64,000 bases of DNA from Bacillota bacterium (GCA_023433945.1 JAEYTP010000075.1:1-64000), one strand, 5' to 3'. Counted from the stretch's first letter, positions 36,712-46,545 are shown. Translations and numbers: made by a program. The notes: a model not told the origin generated them from the letters alone.

Positions 36712-37002
36712 ATGAGCAAAATAAAAACAATGAATGTAAACCACGAGAAAATAGGTGAAGTTATTCTTCCTGTTGATCAAAATGGAAGACCACAATATGA
36801 TAAGCAAACTATTGAGTTTATCTTAATTGCTGGTGTTTCTGTTTTAAACCAAAAGCAGATTATCACTGATTCAGATATGGAAATTCTGAATTTCAAGCTG
36901 AAGGAAGCCAAAATTGATATTATTGAGAACCTCGGTTCACGCATTTCCTACGATTATAAAAATAATATCCTTACTGGCAACGTTACAGAATTATCCATTT
37001 AA
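36712..37002 (+). CDS. Hypothetical protein, 96 residues, upstream of the HEPN-like gene
   Basis: GAAGAAGAAG precedes ATG 36712. It begins MSKIKTMNVNHEKIGEVILP and contains YDKQTIEFILIAGVSVLNQK. No family recognised; mixed alpha/beta, soluble. The next gene starts 9 bp after its stop, so the two form an operon. Confidence 0.6.
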   Translation: MSKIKTMNVNHEKIGEVILPVDQNGRPQYDKQTIEFILIAGVSVLNQKQIITDSDMEILNFKLKEAKIDIIENLGSRISYDYKNNILTGNVTELSI

Positions 37003-37011
37003 TTTGATACT

Positions 37012-37443
37012 ATGAACTCGCATTTGAAGGTTGACGATACGATAAATTCACTACTATTAATTCTACGTGATATCTCATTGAGCGTCATACATCCAGAAAG
37101 CAACATCAAACGTGCTGCAGGCGAGGACTATAAAGGCAGCGATTGGGAAAAATACGCTTTTTCATTATTACCAGAGGAAAGAGCAACAAATGAAATCATT
37201 GAAGGAAAATTGCGTAAAGCTGCCCTGGATTATTTTGCAGAACACGTTAATCCTAAACTCTCCGAGTTATTAGCTAAAGAGTACGGAGAGGATTGGGAGG
37301 ATTTCCTTGCCAATAATTATGCTGAAACAGTTGTATCTGACCTGAATGATATTGAAGAGTTCGAGAATGGAGATTATTTGGATGTAGAAGGCTACATCGG
37401 GGATATGGTCATAGATAATGGCTGGGAAGAACATCTATCATAA
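37012..37443 (+). CDS. Hypothetical acidic protein, 143 residues
   Basis: Starts nine bases after the previous stop. It contains INSLLLILRDISLSVIHPES, WEKYAFSLLPEERATNEII and an acidic end (VVSDLNDIEEFENGDYLDVEG). I do not recognise it. A clear terminator follows at 37449, closing a two-gene unit. Located in the defence part of the island. Confidence 0.6.
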   Translation: MNSHLKVDDTINSLLLILRDISLSVIHPESNIKRAAGEDYKGSDWEKYAFSLLPEERATNEIIEGKLRKAALDYFAEHVNPKLSELLAKEYGEDWEDFLANNYAETVVSDLNDIEEFENGDYLDVEGYIGDMVIDNGWEEHLS

Positions 37444-37448
37444 TTTTA

Positions 37449-37477
37449 AAGCCTCAACCGCTGGGTTGGGGCTTTTT
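37449..37477 (+). terminator. Intrinsic terminator after the two-gene unit
   Basis: AAGCCTCAACC pairs with GGTTGGGGCTT, loop GCTG, followed by TTTTT. Confidence 0.8.
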
Positions 37478-37713
37478 CATTTTCCAATCCATTATCCTAA
37501 CATTCCTTCGTTTTGCAACATATAGATTTCATACAGTTTCTCATTACTACATATTGTATCCGTCGCTTGACAGTATATTTCCCATATTATACAATTCATA
37601 CATTGGAACTCTATTCCAGCAAGTGTTAATATGCAAATTGAATAGCAGGTAGTGCTAAATAGCTTCATCCGCAATAACACTACTTAATGAAATCACACAA
37701 GAGGTTGAAGAAT

Positions 37714-39345
37714 ATGTCAGACACCAGAGATTTTATAAATAAGTTCAGAAATTCTATAACTATTATTTCAGTAAACATAAATGATTCCATTGTAAATATA
37801 CCCATTACATATAGTATGAGTGCTTCTGAAAATTATCAAAATGCCTTTGACGAAACCAATGATGTTAGAGCATCCTTCTTAAAAATGGTATTCCACATAA
37901 TCTCATCTTATTGGAAGGTGACCTTTGAAACTGAAAGTGAACCTAACGTTACTTATGAAGATTTGCAGACCTTATCCGATTCGGACTTGGAAAAAATCTA
38001 TGCAGCCTTAATTTTAAAAGTTAGTTACTTTGCCGATATGGAAACGCAGCTCAACGATAAGCTTTCAGATGTTTGTGATAAGTTTTATCAGCTTCATAAA
38101 ATGGAGTACGAAAAGTATCGTGTTGAGTTATCAAAGCTTTCTAAAAGTATATCCAAGTCGCTGAAAAGTCTGAATATAAAGAATATGCTTACCCCTTCTC
38201 TTCAACAGCTGGCCACCACTCAAATTACTTTACAAAAGAGCCTCGCACTTCAGAACTTTGATCAGATAGCGAAGGCAGCACGTCAGGCAAATTCTATCGA
38301 TTTTTCTGCTGTCGCTGCTGCACAGGCAAGCGTTGCCAGTCAATGGGCTACAGCTGCATCGCAAATAAATGCTATCCGCCCCCAGCTTAATCGAATTCAG
38401 GAATGTATTCGGAAATCCTTTCCACCTGTCGACTCTTTTCAGAATTTAATAAATGCTTCTGCTTTCACTACAATGAAATCTGCATTGTCGGTTAACAACT
38501 CATTTTTAAATGTTATCGACATGCAACAAAAATCTTTTACAAACGCTTTAAAAAGTATTACCCGTTTCAATTACAACGGTAAACTTATTGAGTTAAGTGT
38601 TCTCGCACAAGAGCTCGCCAGAAACATCAGGCCATTTTTACTTGATATTAATACCATAAACTTTGAAAGATTCAATTTAGAAGACTTCCTTCTGAAGCGG
38701 TGTAAAGCATTACAGAAATTTGGCTGGTGGTTCATGGGAGAGCTTCCTATGGACATTGGCAACTACATTTATTCCAACCGAGACAGTTTGACACAAGATG
38801 AAGTCGATACAATTATCTGTGATTTCTTTGAACATGACAATTTCAAAGAACTGGATAGTATGACCTCGAGATGGTTCAATGTAGGCTGTTTTATCAAGGC
38901 TTCAAAGCAATTAACAACGGGGATACGGCACCATAAATCAGGAGACTACATTTCTTCAATACCGATACTAACACCGCAGGTTGAAGGACTAATAAGAACG
39001 TTTATGGCTGATATATACCAGATTCAAATGTACAGATTCGATCCTGTGATGAAGCAGTTCAAAGATAAGATGATTCAGGTTGATGAATACATAACTGCTT
39101 ATGCCATGGCGTTAATAGATGGATTCTTTGGCGATTTTAAGCCAAATAGCCCCGATGATTCCCCTGATTTTAACCGAAACAAAATCAGCCACGGACTGGC
39201 ATTTAACTACGATACCCGAGCTGCATCGCTCAAGCTGATACTCTTCCTCAACGAAATATTTGAAATTATTAATGCTCTATCAACTAAAAGTGCACGAAAT
39301 TCTGTCTTTTTAGGAGAACGCAATGAATTTAAGGCTACAAGCTAA
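37714..39345 (+). CDS. Large protein with C-terminal HEPN-like domain (Rx4H motif)
   Basis: About 543 residues from ATG 37714 (MSDTRDFINKF; AGAGG nine bases before); ATG 37687 would add nine. The N-terminal part is unknown; a middle helical stretch is rich in Ala, Gln and Ser (QANSIDFSAVAAAQASVASQ). The C-terminus has SIPILTPQVEGLIRTFM and PDFNRNKISHGLAFNY, where R-NKIS-H (497-502, counted from 37687) fits the Rx4-6H active site of HEPN ribonucleases used in toxins and phage defence. No membrane helix. It lies between the restriction operon and other unknown island genes. An RNase effector is inferred, not proven. Confidence 0.65.
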   Translation: MSDTRDFINKFRNSITIISVNINDSIVNIPITYSMSASENYQNAFDETNDVRASFLKMVFHIISSYWKVTFETESEPNVTYEDLQTLSDSDLEKIYAALILKVSYFADMETQLNDKLSDVCDKFYQLHKMEYEKYRVELSKLSKSISKSLKSLNIKNMLTPSLQQLATTQITLQKSLALQNFDQIAKAARQANSIDFSAVAAAQASVASQWATAASQINAIRPQLNRIQECIRKSFPPVDSFQNLINASAFTTMKSALSVNNSFLNVIDMQQKSFTNALKSITRFNYNGKLIELSVLAQELARNIRPFLLDINTINFERFNLEDFLLKRCKALQKFGWWFMGELPMDIGNYIYSNRDSLTQDEVDTIICDFFEHDNFKELDSMTSRWFNVGCFIKASKQLTTGIRHHKSGDYISSIPILTPQVEGLIRTFMADIYQIQMYRFDPVMKQFKDKMIQVDEYITAYAMALIDGFFGDFKPNSPDDSPDFNRNKISHGLAFNYDTRAASLKLILFLNEIFEIINALSTKSARNSVFLGERNEFKATS

Positions 39346-39687
39346 ACGATTAAAAAAGGATATTCCTGCTGTGTTCCTCGCTATGAAGAAGCGTGAAACG
39401 CCTTGGCATGCAAAAGCTATGGCTGTGTTGACCATCGGCTATGCCCTTTCGCCTATCGACCTGATTCCAGACTTCATTCCTGTCCTGGGCTATCTGGATG
39501 ATGTTATTATTTTGCCGCTCATGGTCTAGGCAACCATCCACCTGGTACCAAAGGATATCATTGCCCAGTGCCGCAGCGAGGCGGAGCTGCTTTGGAAAGA
39601 CGGTAAACCGAAAAAGTGGACTATGCACTACTGATTGTAGCCATCTGGCTATTCGTAATTTTCTTGGTTGTCAGGGCGTTCCTGTAG
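39323..39687 (+). pseudogene. YkvA/DUF1232-family membrane protein, broken
   Basis: AGGAG precedes ATG. The first frame gives the DUF1232 core WHAKAMAVLTIGYALSPIDL and IPDFIPVLGYLDDVIILPL, then stops at TAG 39527-39529. In the same frame beyond the stop comes HLVPKDIIAQCRSEAELLWK and GKPKKW, and one frame over the usual last helix ALLIVAIWLFVIFLVVRAFL. So one stop and one frameshift split a gene of about 120 residues. Confidence 0.78.
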
Positions 39688-39909
39688 TACACCAACCAAG
39701 ACGATCCTTTTTCTTCAATCGTCATACCTGATGTTTTGATAGCCTCCTTTGAGGCAAACCAATCGAAGGTAATACCAGTTGAGCTTGAGGATCATTACTT
39801 GAAGCAGCTTGATGAAACTGTCTATGAACCTCTGGTAACAGCCAAGCTGACACCTAATTTGAGAGAATGTTATGGGAATATAAAGAATGCTATTGAACGA
39901 GCAAAATAA
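39688..39909 (+). pseudogene. Start-less remnant, about 73 codons
   Basis: Open frame without a start: IVIPDVLIASFEANQSKVIP, VELEDHYLKQLDETVYEPLV and LTPNLRECYGNIKNAIERAK, then TAA. It reads as the C-terminal end of a protein whose front is missing. Family not recognised. Confidence 0.4.
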
Positions 39910-39975
39910 TGCTTATCATATTTACGGAGTATGTTCAGCTTCATTCCATGTGACGGCTGTGAACTATCTGTATAA

Positions 39976-42402
39976 TTACGAATACTTGAACTTAACTTTA
40001 AAACCACTTTCCTTATAAATATTTGTTTTTACTTTTACAACTGCGGATTCAATCCTAATTGCATTTTTTACAAATTGTATTGCTTCGCTTTTATTGTAAA
40101 CTACATTTTCTATCTTATATTTTCCATCAGCAATCTTAAAAGATTCTATGTAGTTATCAGCTTGTTCCTCCGTAAGTATTTCCTGTTTGTATGAGATAAC
40201 TTCTGCATTAACCTTAACCCCTTCATTTGAAAGAAATATATTATGCCTGATCTCATTTGTTCTCGAGTATGCAATACTATTTATCTTCTTGCATAATTCC
40301 TGGTATTCTGCAGTTTCTCTTGTACTTTTATCTAATCCCCAATCATCTATAAACGTATAGTTTCTATATTTTATTTTTCTCTTTTTTAATTCACTTAAAA
40401 GTGTACTTACCCCATTAACGTTAAATTCAAGCTGAACCACGGGCAGACTATTTTCAATAACTAAATTCACAATATCTCTAACAGCATATTGAATTCTCCT
40501 TGCAACCTTTTCTGTTTCTTGACCAGAATATTGAACGTATTGAGGCATAATCTGATAATCTTTTCCACCCTTGATTTTTATGTCATTTGAAAATTCGACC
40601 AGCGGTTTCTCCAACATTAACTTCTTAAGCTCTTGATTAATTGCTTCCAAATTCTTTTCAGTTGTTGACCACTGATGTTCAATATTATTCAGTTCTTTTA
40701 GTTGAGTATTAAAAAATTCAAAATTCTCCTTTAAGTATGCATTTGGTAATAGATCCTTTGATTCCAGACAAGCATGTAACTTTCCAATATTTTCTTTCGA
40801 TGTATCATTTAATGATCCATCATAATCAACAAACATATTCAAAACGGCAGTGAATACCAATTTTTTAGTTCTCAAAATGACATTTGCATCATCAATGTAC
40901 TTTTTAACTGGAAATAGAGAATATCTGTAGCCGAAAATGCTGTAAATCAAAAAAGCAAAACGAATCTTGTGCTCCAATGTCCATAAAGAAGTTTTTGCTC
41001 CAAATCCATGAGGAAAATAATCAAAAATATCCATATTATCATCCATAATTACATCTTCAATTAATGCTTCAATAATTAATTCAGAGTTTTCGCATACCAT
41101 CCGTGGCAATGAAATTAAAAGATTGTCCATAGAATCCATTCTGAGTTCTATAATATCTTTCAATTCTTCTCTATAGGATTCCTTGATTGTTTCAGTCTCA
41201 AAAAATATATAAAAATATAGTGCCCTAAATATTTTTGCCACTGTCATAATAAATGCATTGTCATTTGAATATCTATTATTTATAAAAAGCTGCCGCAACA
41301 ATATTAAGTACAGTTTTTGTCTGCTATCTTTATTTTCATTTTGCAATACGCCATTCTTAAACGCATATAATATCGTTTGACTTAACACTTCATTAATTTT
41401 TTGATTGCTGATAAAATGACACGCTTTCTGAAAATACAAATCTAATTGAGCAAATTTAAACTCACTGTGTAATACTATGTTATTGAATAAGGCCGAAAAT
41501 ACTTGGTATAGTATGTAAATCTTTGTATCCTTATCTACATCTAACTCCCATATAATATCATCGATATTTGCCATCATATTTGCTTGTGAAAAGCTCTTTT
41601 CTTCACAAAATTCTATATTTTTAACTGTATTGCCAATAATTGTTCTTACATCAAAATATTTTCTATCATTATTAGCATCACCTAATAAAATAATTTTCTG
41701 ATATGCTTCAATAAAGCCAAGTTTCTCATTCGCAAACTCAAACATCTCCTTAATCCATTTTTCAAGCCTTGCATATGCGGTATTCTTCTCGGCCACCTGG
41801 CATTCTTTGATTGTCAATCGGATTAATTCTAAATATTCGTCTTGACCTTTCTCATCTTTATTATCAATCATAGATTTCAGCTCATAGAACCATATATTAA
41901 ACCATCTTATGATTATTCCTTCGTCGGCCTGTTTAGCCCGATGCTGTACATAAGAATATACAACCATTTTTAAGCTATTATCATCCGAAAGAAGTCCCCA
42001 CAACTCTTTACTTTTTAATAGAATATAAATTACTGTACAGATTGCTAAAGCCGTAATAGTAGTTGCATAATTAGCCGCAAGAAAAGGAATTGCCAAGACT
42101 ATTGTAATTAGGGATGTTGCTATAATATTACCTACCCTTATTCCAGATGACGAAAAGTTAATAATCTCTTTCATAGTAAACCCAAAGCACTTATTTGGGA
42201 AAGCACTGACGACTATTGAAATAAATACACTCCCCAACGTAGCAACAGTACAAAGGCCAGAAAATACATAATAAATGTAATTCCCGTCCACAAGTATATA
42301 TGGTACGCCCCTCACACTTTCCACAATATCGCATATGATAGCAATTAATATATAAGCGGCACCTATAACAATGAACACTGTTTTTCTTTGGAACTTATCC
42401 AT
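39976..42402 (-). CDS. Large membrane-anchored protein of unknown function, 808 residues
   Basis: Start at ATG 42402 (MDKFQRKT) with GTGGGGGAT upstream. Hydrophobic helices at about 8-28, 42-62, 90-108 and 112-130 (IIATSLITIVLAIPFLAANY), then about 670 cytoplasmic residues, mainly helical (IKECQVAEKNTAYARLEKWI; IFRALYFYIFFETETIKESY), and a distinct C-terminal alpha/beta part (QYAVRDIVNLVIENSLPVVQ; FIDDWGLDKSTRETAEYQEL). No catalytic motif or family recognised. It is intact among broken genes, next to glmS, and AT-rich. Layout (membrane anchor plus helical sensor) fits some defence proteins, inference only. Confidence 0.65.
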   Translation of the reverse strand: MDKFQRKTVFIVIGAAYILIAIICDIVESVRGVPYILVDGNYIYYVFSGLCTVATLGSVFISIVVSAFPNKCFGFTMKEIINFSSSGIRVGNIIATSLITIVLAIPFLAANYATTITALAICTVIYILLKSKELWGLLSDDNSLKMVVYSYVQHRAKQADEGIIIRWFNIWFYELKSMIDNKDEKGQDEYLELIRLTIKECQVAEKNTAYARLEKWIKEMFEFANEKLGFIEAYQKIILLGDANNDRKYFDVRTIIGNTVKNIEFCEEKSFSQANMMANIDDIIWELDVDKDTKIYILYQVFSALFNNIVLHSEFKFAQLDLYFQKACHFISNQKINEVLSQTILYAFKNGVLQNENKDSRQKLYLILLRQLFINNRYSNDNAFIMTVAKIFRALYFYIFFETETIKESYREELKDIIELRMDSMDNLLISLPRMVCENSELIIEALIEDVIMDDNMDIFDYFPHGFGAKTSLWTLEHKIRFAFLIYSIFGYRYSLFPVKKYIDDANVILRTKKLVFTAVLNMFVDYDGSLNDTSKENIGKLHACLESKDLLPNAYLKENFEFFNTQLKELNNIEHQWSTTEKNLEAINQELKKLMLEKPLVEFSNDIKIKGGKDYQIMPQYVQYSGQETEKVARRIQYAVRDIVNLVIENSLPVVQLEFNVNGVSTLLSELKKRKIKYRNYTFIDDWGLDKSTRETAEYQELCKKINSIAYSRTNEIRHNIFLSNEGVKVNAEVISYKQEILTEEQADNYIESFKIADGKYKIENVVYNKSEAIQFVKNAIRIESAVVKVKTNIYKESGFKVKFKYS

Positions 42403-42849
42403 AGTATCCCCCACTAATTATAATACGAAAATCAAAATAGCAGAAAAACAAGACTGTTACTTTTGATAGCTCTTTTTTTATACTCTATACCTGTTGATTT
42501 CATTTCGATTTTACTATATATATTCTACAAAAAATACCATTTACCTTTAGTTTTAAGGAAAATGGGTACTTAAAGTAATATTTTAAAAGACGAATATCGC
42601 CCAAGCATAGCTTCTGTATACAACGTTACTCATATGAATATGATAATCTTAAGCATATGCTCCAGTTATCGCCCTTGACCTGACGGAGTCTGAATCCATA
42701 CCTCCACAGCTCCCATTTTGTCACCCTATCCTGTTAGTTTTTCTTTTGCCTTCCGCTCCACAGAAGAACTTTATTTTCCCAACGAAAGAACCGTTTTTAT
42801 CAACTTTTTATGTCCCTTGACCCTTAACCCTTTTTTCTTGTTCCTAACT

Positions 42850-43262
42850 ATATTCCCACCCACCAAAGTCCTTCCCTACCTTACCCCTTGAACCCCTGTC
42901 TTTACTGGCTTCCAAAAACCTGCCCTAAAACACTTCTTCCGTAAACTAACCAAAATCTTCCTTTTTTCTTTTTCCCGTTCAACCTAATAAGGTTCTTCCA
43001 TGAATCGGGCGGCTTTTGAACCAAGTCGGGCGGCTTCCTTATCCCTAAACCCTTGAAACATAAGCCTTCTGGCATGTCCCAATAAAGTCCTTCCCTCGGC
43101 TGATACAAAAAAGGGACGGAAGAACTTTGACTGGTCTGCCGATGTCCTTCTGTCCCTTGTATCTACTGGGTTTTATCTATATTTTTTATCCGTTTTCATT
43201 TTCCCTGGCGTGGAAGGGGTTTGGGGTCAGGGAAGAGTTTTATTGGGGAAATACATAAACTG
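42850..43262. repeat. Dispersed ~420-bp repeat, copy C
   Basis: Direct-orientation partner of copy A (19525-19950), similar from TTCCCACCCACCAAAGTCCT to the CCCTGGCGTGGAAGGGGTTT stretch. Together they bracket the accessory island. Confidence 0.88.
43107..43158 (-). terminator. Terminator-like hairpin inside repeat copy C
   Basis: AAGGGACGGAAGAAC pairs with GTCCTTCTGTCCCTT around CTGGTCTGCC; the minus strand then has TTTTTTG. It could end the glmS transcript, 650 bp past its stop. Confidence 0.65.
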
Positions 43263-43813
43263 TTTACACAAAAAAAAGTCCTTCAACGCCCAAGTCCCCA
43301 AACCCTTCATTTTCCTACTCCCATTTTTTATCATTTAAAAAAGTTCTTCCATGGATTTTGCTCCATTTTTTCTTCAATATGAAATTTCCCATTATTTATC
43401 ACAGAATAAAGTGCTTCAATTTTGTGGGCAAGGATTTAGGGTTAAGGGGTAAGGGTGGTGTTGGGATTTAGGTTAAAGGGATAAGGTTTTTTCAGGCCTT
43501 TTATTCAATTTATTTTCCCATTTTCCTTATTCCTTAACCCTCAAACCAATCACCATCAATGGGTTTATCCGCTTTTTACTCAATCTTTTATTCTCTATCT
43601 TTTTCCCTATTTGCTAATCCCCAAATCCCATTCCCTACTCCCTTTTTCCTTCAACCTTAAGCCCAAGACTGCCTAAAAACAAAAGCAGGTTCATAGAATT
43701 TTCACTCCGACTCCCCTGCTCTTTGAAGAACTTTATTTTTCATTGAAGGACTTTATTTTCTATTGAAGAGGTTTATTTAATGGGTACACAAACATCTCCC
43801 CCACCAACTCCAC

Positions 43814-45640
43814 CTACTCCACCGTTACCGACTTCGCAAGGTTTCTTGGCTTGTCGACGTCACAGCCTCTTTCTAATGCCATGTAGTATGCAAATAGCTG
43901 AAGCGGTGTAACTGCTGATATTGGGGCAGTCAAGGAATCCACGTCTGGAATGGTTATAACCAAATCTGCGGTCTTTTTAAGCTCTTCGCAATTCTTTTCT
44001 TGGGTTATTGCGAGCACAACTGCTCCTCTTGCCTTAACCTCTCTTATATTGCTCACCATCTTCTCAAATAGCGCATCCTGAGTCATTGGGCAAACTACCA
44101 ATGTGCCTTTTTCGATAAGCGCAATAGTACCATGCTTGAGTTCTCCACCTGCGTATGCCTCCGAGTGGATATATGAAATTTCCTTGAGTTTGAGTGAGCC
44201 TTCCATTGAAAGCGCATAGTCTAGGCCTCTACCTATAAAGAATATGCTCTTTGCATTATAGTGCATATTTGCAAACTTCTGAATATCTGCCTTGTTTTGC
44301 AGTATCTCTTCTATACCATTTGGAATGTCCTTCATCTGAGCAATTATTGCTTGATATTCCTCATGTGTTACAGTACCCTTCTTGAGTCCTAAGCCAAGAG
44401 CTACTAGGTACAATGCTGTTAGCTGAGTATTGTATGCCTTGGTTGAAGCAACTGCTATTTCAGGCCCAGCCCATGTATATAGAACGTCATGTGATTCACG
44501 AGCGATTGAGCTGCCAACCACATTAACTATGGATAATATTCTTGAGCCCTTTTTCTTTGCCTCTCTCAATGCAAATAAGGTATCAATTGTTTCGCCGGAT
44601 TGGCTAATAATTATTGTCAAATTCTTTTCATTAATTAATGGATCACGGTATCTGAATTCTGAAGCAACATCCACTTCTACCGGTATTCTACATAGCTTCT
44701 CAATAATATATTTGCCCACAACACCAGCGTGGTAAGCTGTTCCACAGGCTACTATATAAATCTTTTCAATACCCTTAACGTCCTCTTCAGTCAGCTTGAT
44801 GCTGTCCAGCACCAGTTCACCATTTTTGATTCTAGGGTTGATTGTGTCGCGAATAACCTTTGGCTCCTCGTACATTTCCTTCATCATGAAATGCTCATAG
44901 CCACCCTTTTCAGCAGCTTCAACGTCCCAATTAACCTTAAATACCTCTTTATTTACTGGTGCCCCAAGGCTATTAAATACCTTTACATCATCCTTTGTAA
45001 TAATAGCGACTTCCTTATCCTCAAGAATATAAATATCTCTAGTATATTCTAGTATAGCTGGGATATCTGATGCTACAAAGTTTTCATCTTGCCCCAAGCC
45101 TATTATTAGTGGGCTCTCTTTTCTTGCACAAATAAACATATCCTCATTATCTTGACTAATTACACCTAAAGCATAAGATCCCTCTATTTCATCAATTACC
45201 TTCATAACAGCGTCAACTAGGCTTCCTTCATAATAGTATTCTACTAGATGAGCTATTACCTCAGTATCTGTTTCAGACCTAAAGGTATATCCCTGGCCTA
45301 TTAAGAACTCTTTAATCTGCATATAGTTTTCAATTATTCCATTATGAACTACTGAAATTTTTCCTGATTGGCTAATATGAGGATGTGAGTTAACATCATT
45401 TGGTTCTCCGTGAGTTGCCCAACGAGTATGCCCAATACCCATATTCCCCTGTGGATTCTCTTCTTTTACTTTATTTTCAAGATTTACAAGTCTTCCCTTG
45501 CATTTAATTACCTTTAACTTTCCTTCTTCATTTATAGACACTCCTGCTGAGTCATAACCTCTATATTCTAACTTTGAAAGACCATTTAATAATACTGGTA
45601 CTGCTTTTCTTTTACCTATATATCCAACTATTCCGCACAT
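43814..45640 (-). CDS. glmS: Glutamine-fructose-6-phosphate aminotransferase
   Basis: 608 residues; makes glucosamine-6-phosphate for cell-wall precursors. Cys2 nucleophile in MCGIVGYIGKRKA, HTRWATHGEPNDVNSHPH and HNGIIENY in the glutaminase half; two SIS sugar-isomerase domains with SQSGETIDTLFALREAK and FFIGRGLDYALSMEGSLKLK; terminal DKPRNLAKSVTVE with the C-tail. GGAGATAAAAT precedes ATG. It has a glmS ribozyme about 545 nt upstream, so product feedback acts on the mRNA. Confidence 0.97.
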   Translation of the reverse strand: MCGIVGYIGKRKAVPVLLNGLSKLEYRGYDSAGVSINEEGKLKVIKCKGRLVNLENKVKEENPQGNMGIGHTRWATHGEPNDVNSHPHISQSGKISVVHNGIIENYMQIKEFLIGQGYTFRSETDTEVIAHLVEYYYEGSLVDAVMKVIDEIEGSYALGVISQDNEDMFICARKESPLIIGLGQDENFVASDIPAILEYTRDIYILEDKEVAIITKDDVKVFNSLGAPVNKEVFKVNWDVEAAEKGGYEHFMMKEMYEEPKVIRDTINPRIKNGELVLDSIKLTEEDVKGIEKIYIVACGTAYHAGVVGKYIIEKLCRIPVEVDVASEFRYRDPLINEKNLTIIISQSGETIDTLFALREAKKKGSRILSIVNVVGSSIARESHDVLYTWAGPEIAVASTKAYNTQLTALYLVALGLGLKKGTVTHEEYQAIIAQMKDIPNGIEEILQNKADIQKFANMHYNAKSIFFIGRGLDYALSMEGSLKLKEISYIHSEAYAGGELKHGTIALIEKGTLVVCPMTQDALFEKMVSNIREVKARGAVVLAITQEKNCEELKKTADLVITIPDVDSLTAPISAVTPLQLFAYYMALERGCDVDKPRNLAKSVTVE

Positions 45641-45654
45641 ATTTTATCTCCTTA

Positions 45655-46125
45655 TCAATACAAAATTTAATCTTATCAAACAAATTTAACTATTCAAAAA
45701 ACTTTTCAAAATTTAAACTTTTCAATACAAGATTTAACTTTCCAAACACAAAAATTTGAACTTTTTAATATAAAATTAAGCTTATCAATACAAAATTTAG
45801 TATTACTATTTGCTACCTATGGCATCAACAACCATCTTTTGTAGCACCAAATTTAATTATGGGTATAAATAATTTTGAAACTAAAATTCTCATAATTACC
45901 CCTCAAAATGAGATATCCCAAAAAGCCCTGCAAGTGACAGAGCATACAACATAAAACACTATTTTTCAAATATAAATACGCTACTTTGTGCGCAGCTATA
46001 TAAGATGTTTTTCGCGCAGCTATATAAGATGTTTTACCCGCAATTATATAAGCTGTATTGTGCGCAACTAAATATTTAGTTTTTAAGCGCAACCATATAA
46101 AATAGTATGTCCAAAATACTACATT
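45655..46125 (-). repeat. Two repeat tracts inside the long glmS leader
   Basis: 45655-45800: copies of CTTATCAATACAAAATTTAA and related AACTTTTCAA units. 45975-46110: five copies of a ~28-bp unit around GCGCAGCTATATAAGATGTT. They lie between the ribozyme and the glmS start. The open frame across the second tract (94 codons) is repeat-derived and I do not call it a gene. Confidence 0.7.
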
Positions 46126-46185
46126 TTGACGATGCAATTGTATAATTATGAGTTTAAAATGAAATTTAAAAGATATGATACAGGA

Positions 46186-46356
46186 TTAGTTGCATGAGAC
46201 TAATTTGTTTTACAGTTACCTGTAATTTTTGTCTAGTCTCTGTCGATTGCAACAACCGGAAGGTTTCCGCCGAATTTTTCGATAACCGACACATCATTTG
46301 CATTATGAGTGCCGCCTCCTTCTCCTCGTCAACAGATGTACATCTGTCCTGGCGCT
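46186..46356 (-). ncRNA. glmS ribozyme (GlcN6P-activated self-cleaving riboswitch)
   Basis: Minus strand carries the conserved core in order: AAGCGCCAGGAC at the cleavage site (cut 5' of G 46355), CTGTTGACGAGGAG (P2/P2a), GGTTATCGAAAAATTCGGCG (P3.1 pseudoknot side), ACCTTCCGGTTG, and a P4-type helix GAGACTA / TAGTCTC with TTGCA / TGCAA. Binding of GlcN6P triggers cleavage and mRNA decay. Confidence 0.93.
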
Positions 46357-46545
46357 TGTTTTGATACTAATTAACCCTGTTTGTTTCACCTCCTATCATT
46401 TTATTTAGGCCTCTACTAAAATATTTAATCCATTAATAATTCAAAATTAAATCCAATAATAAACCAACATAATATTCTGAAAACTATTAAACCAAATTCA
46501 AATTATTAAGATTTTTCAAATATTTTATAGACGCAACTAATAATA

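Larger units (their letters stand above)
42415..43813. other. 1.4-kb gap at the island/glmS boundary
   Basis: No gene. It holds dispersed repeat copy C (42850-43262) and further degenerate copies of its pieces, such as TTGAAGAACTTTATTTTTCA and TTGAAGGACTTTATTTTCTA at 43720-43770 and AAAAAGTTCTTCCATGGATT near 43340. It is strongly pyrimidine/purine skewed. It is the region directly downstream of the glmS stop, where Tn7-like elements insert. Confidence 0.7.

Noticed and set aside
45853..46137. 94-codon minus-strand frame with repeated KTSYIAA peptides
   Set aside because: It follows the tandem repeat in the glmS leader and has no ribosome binding site; repeat by-product.
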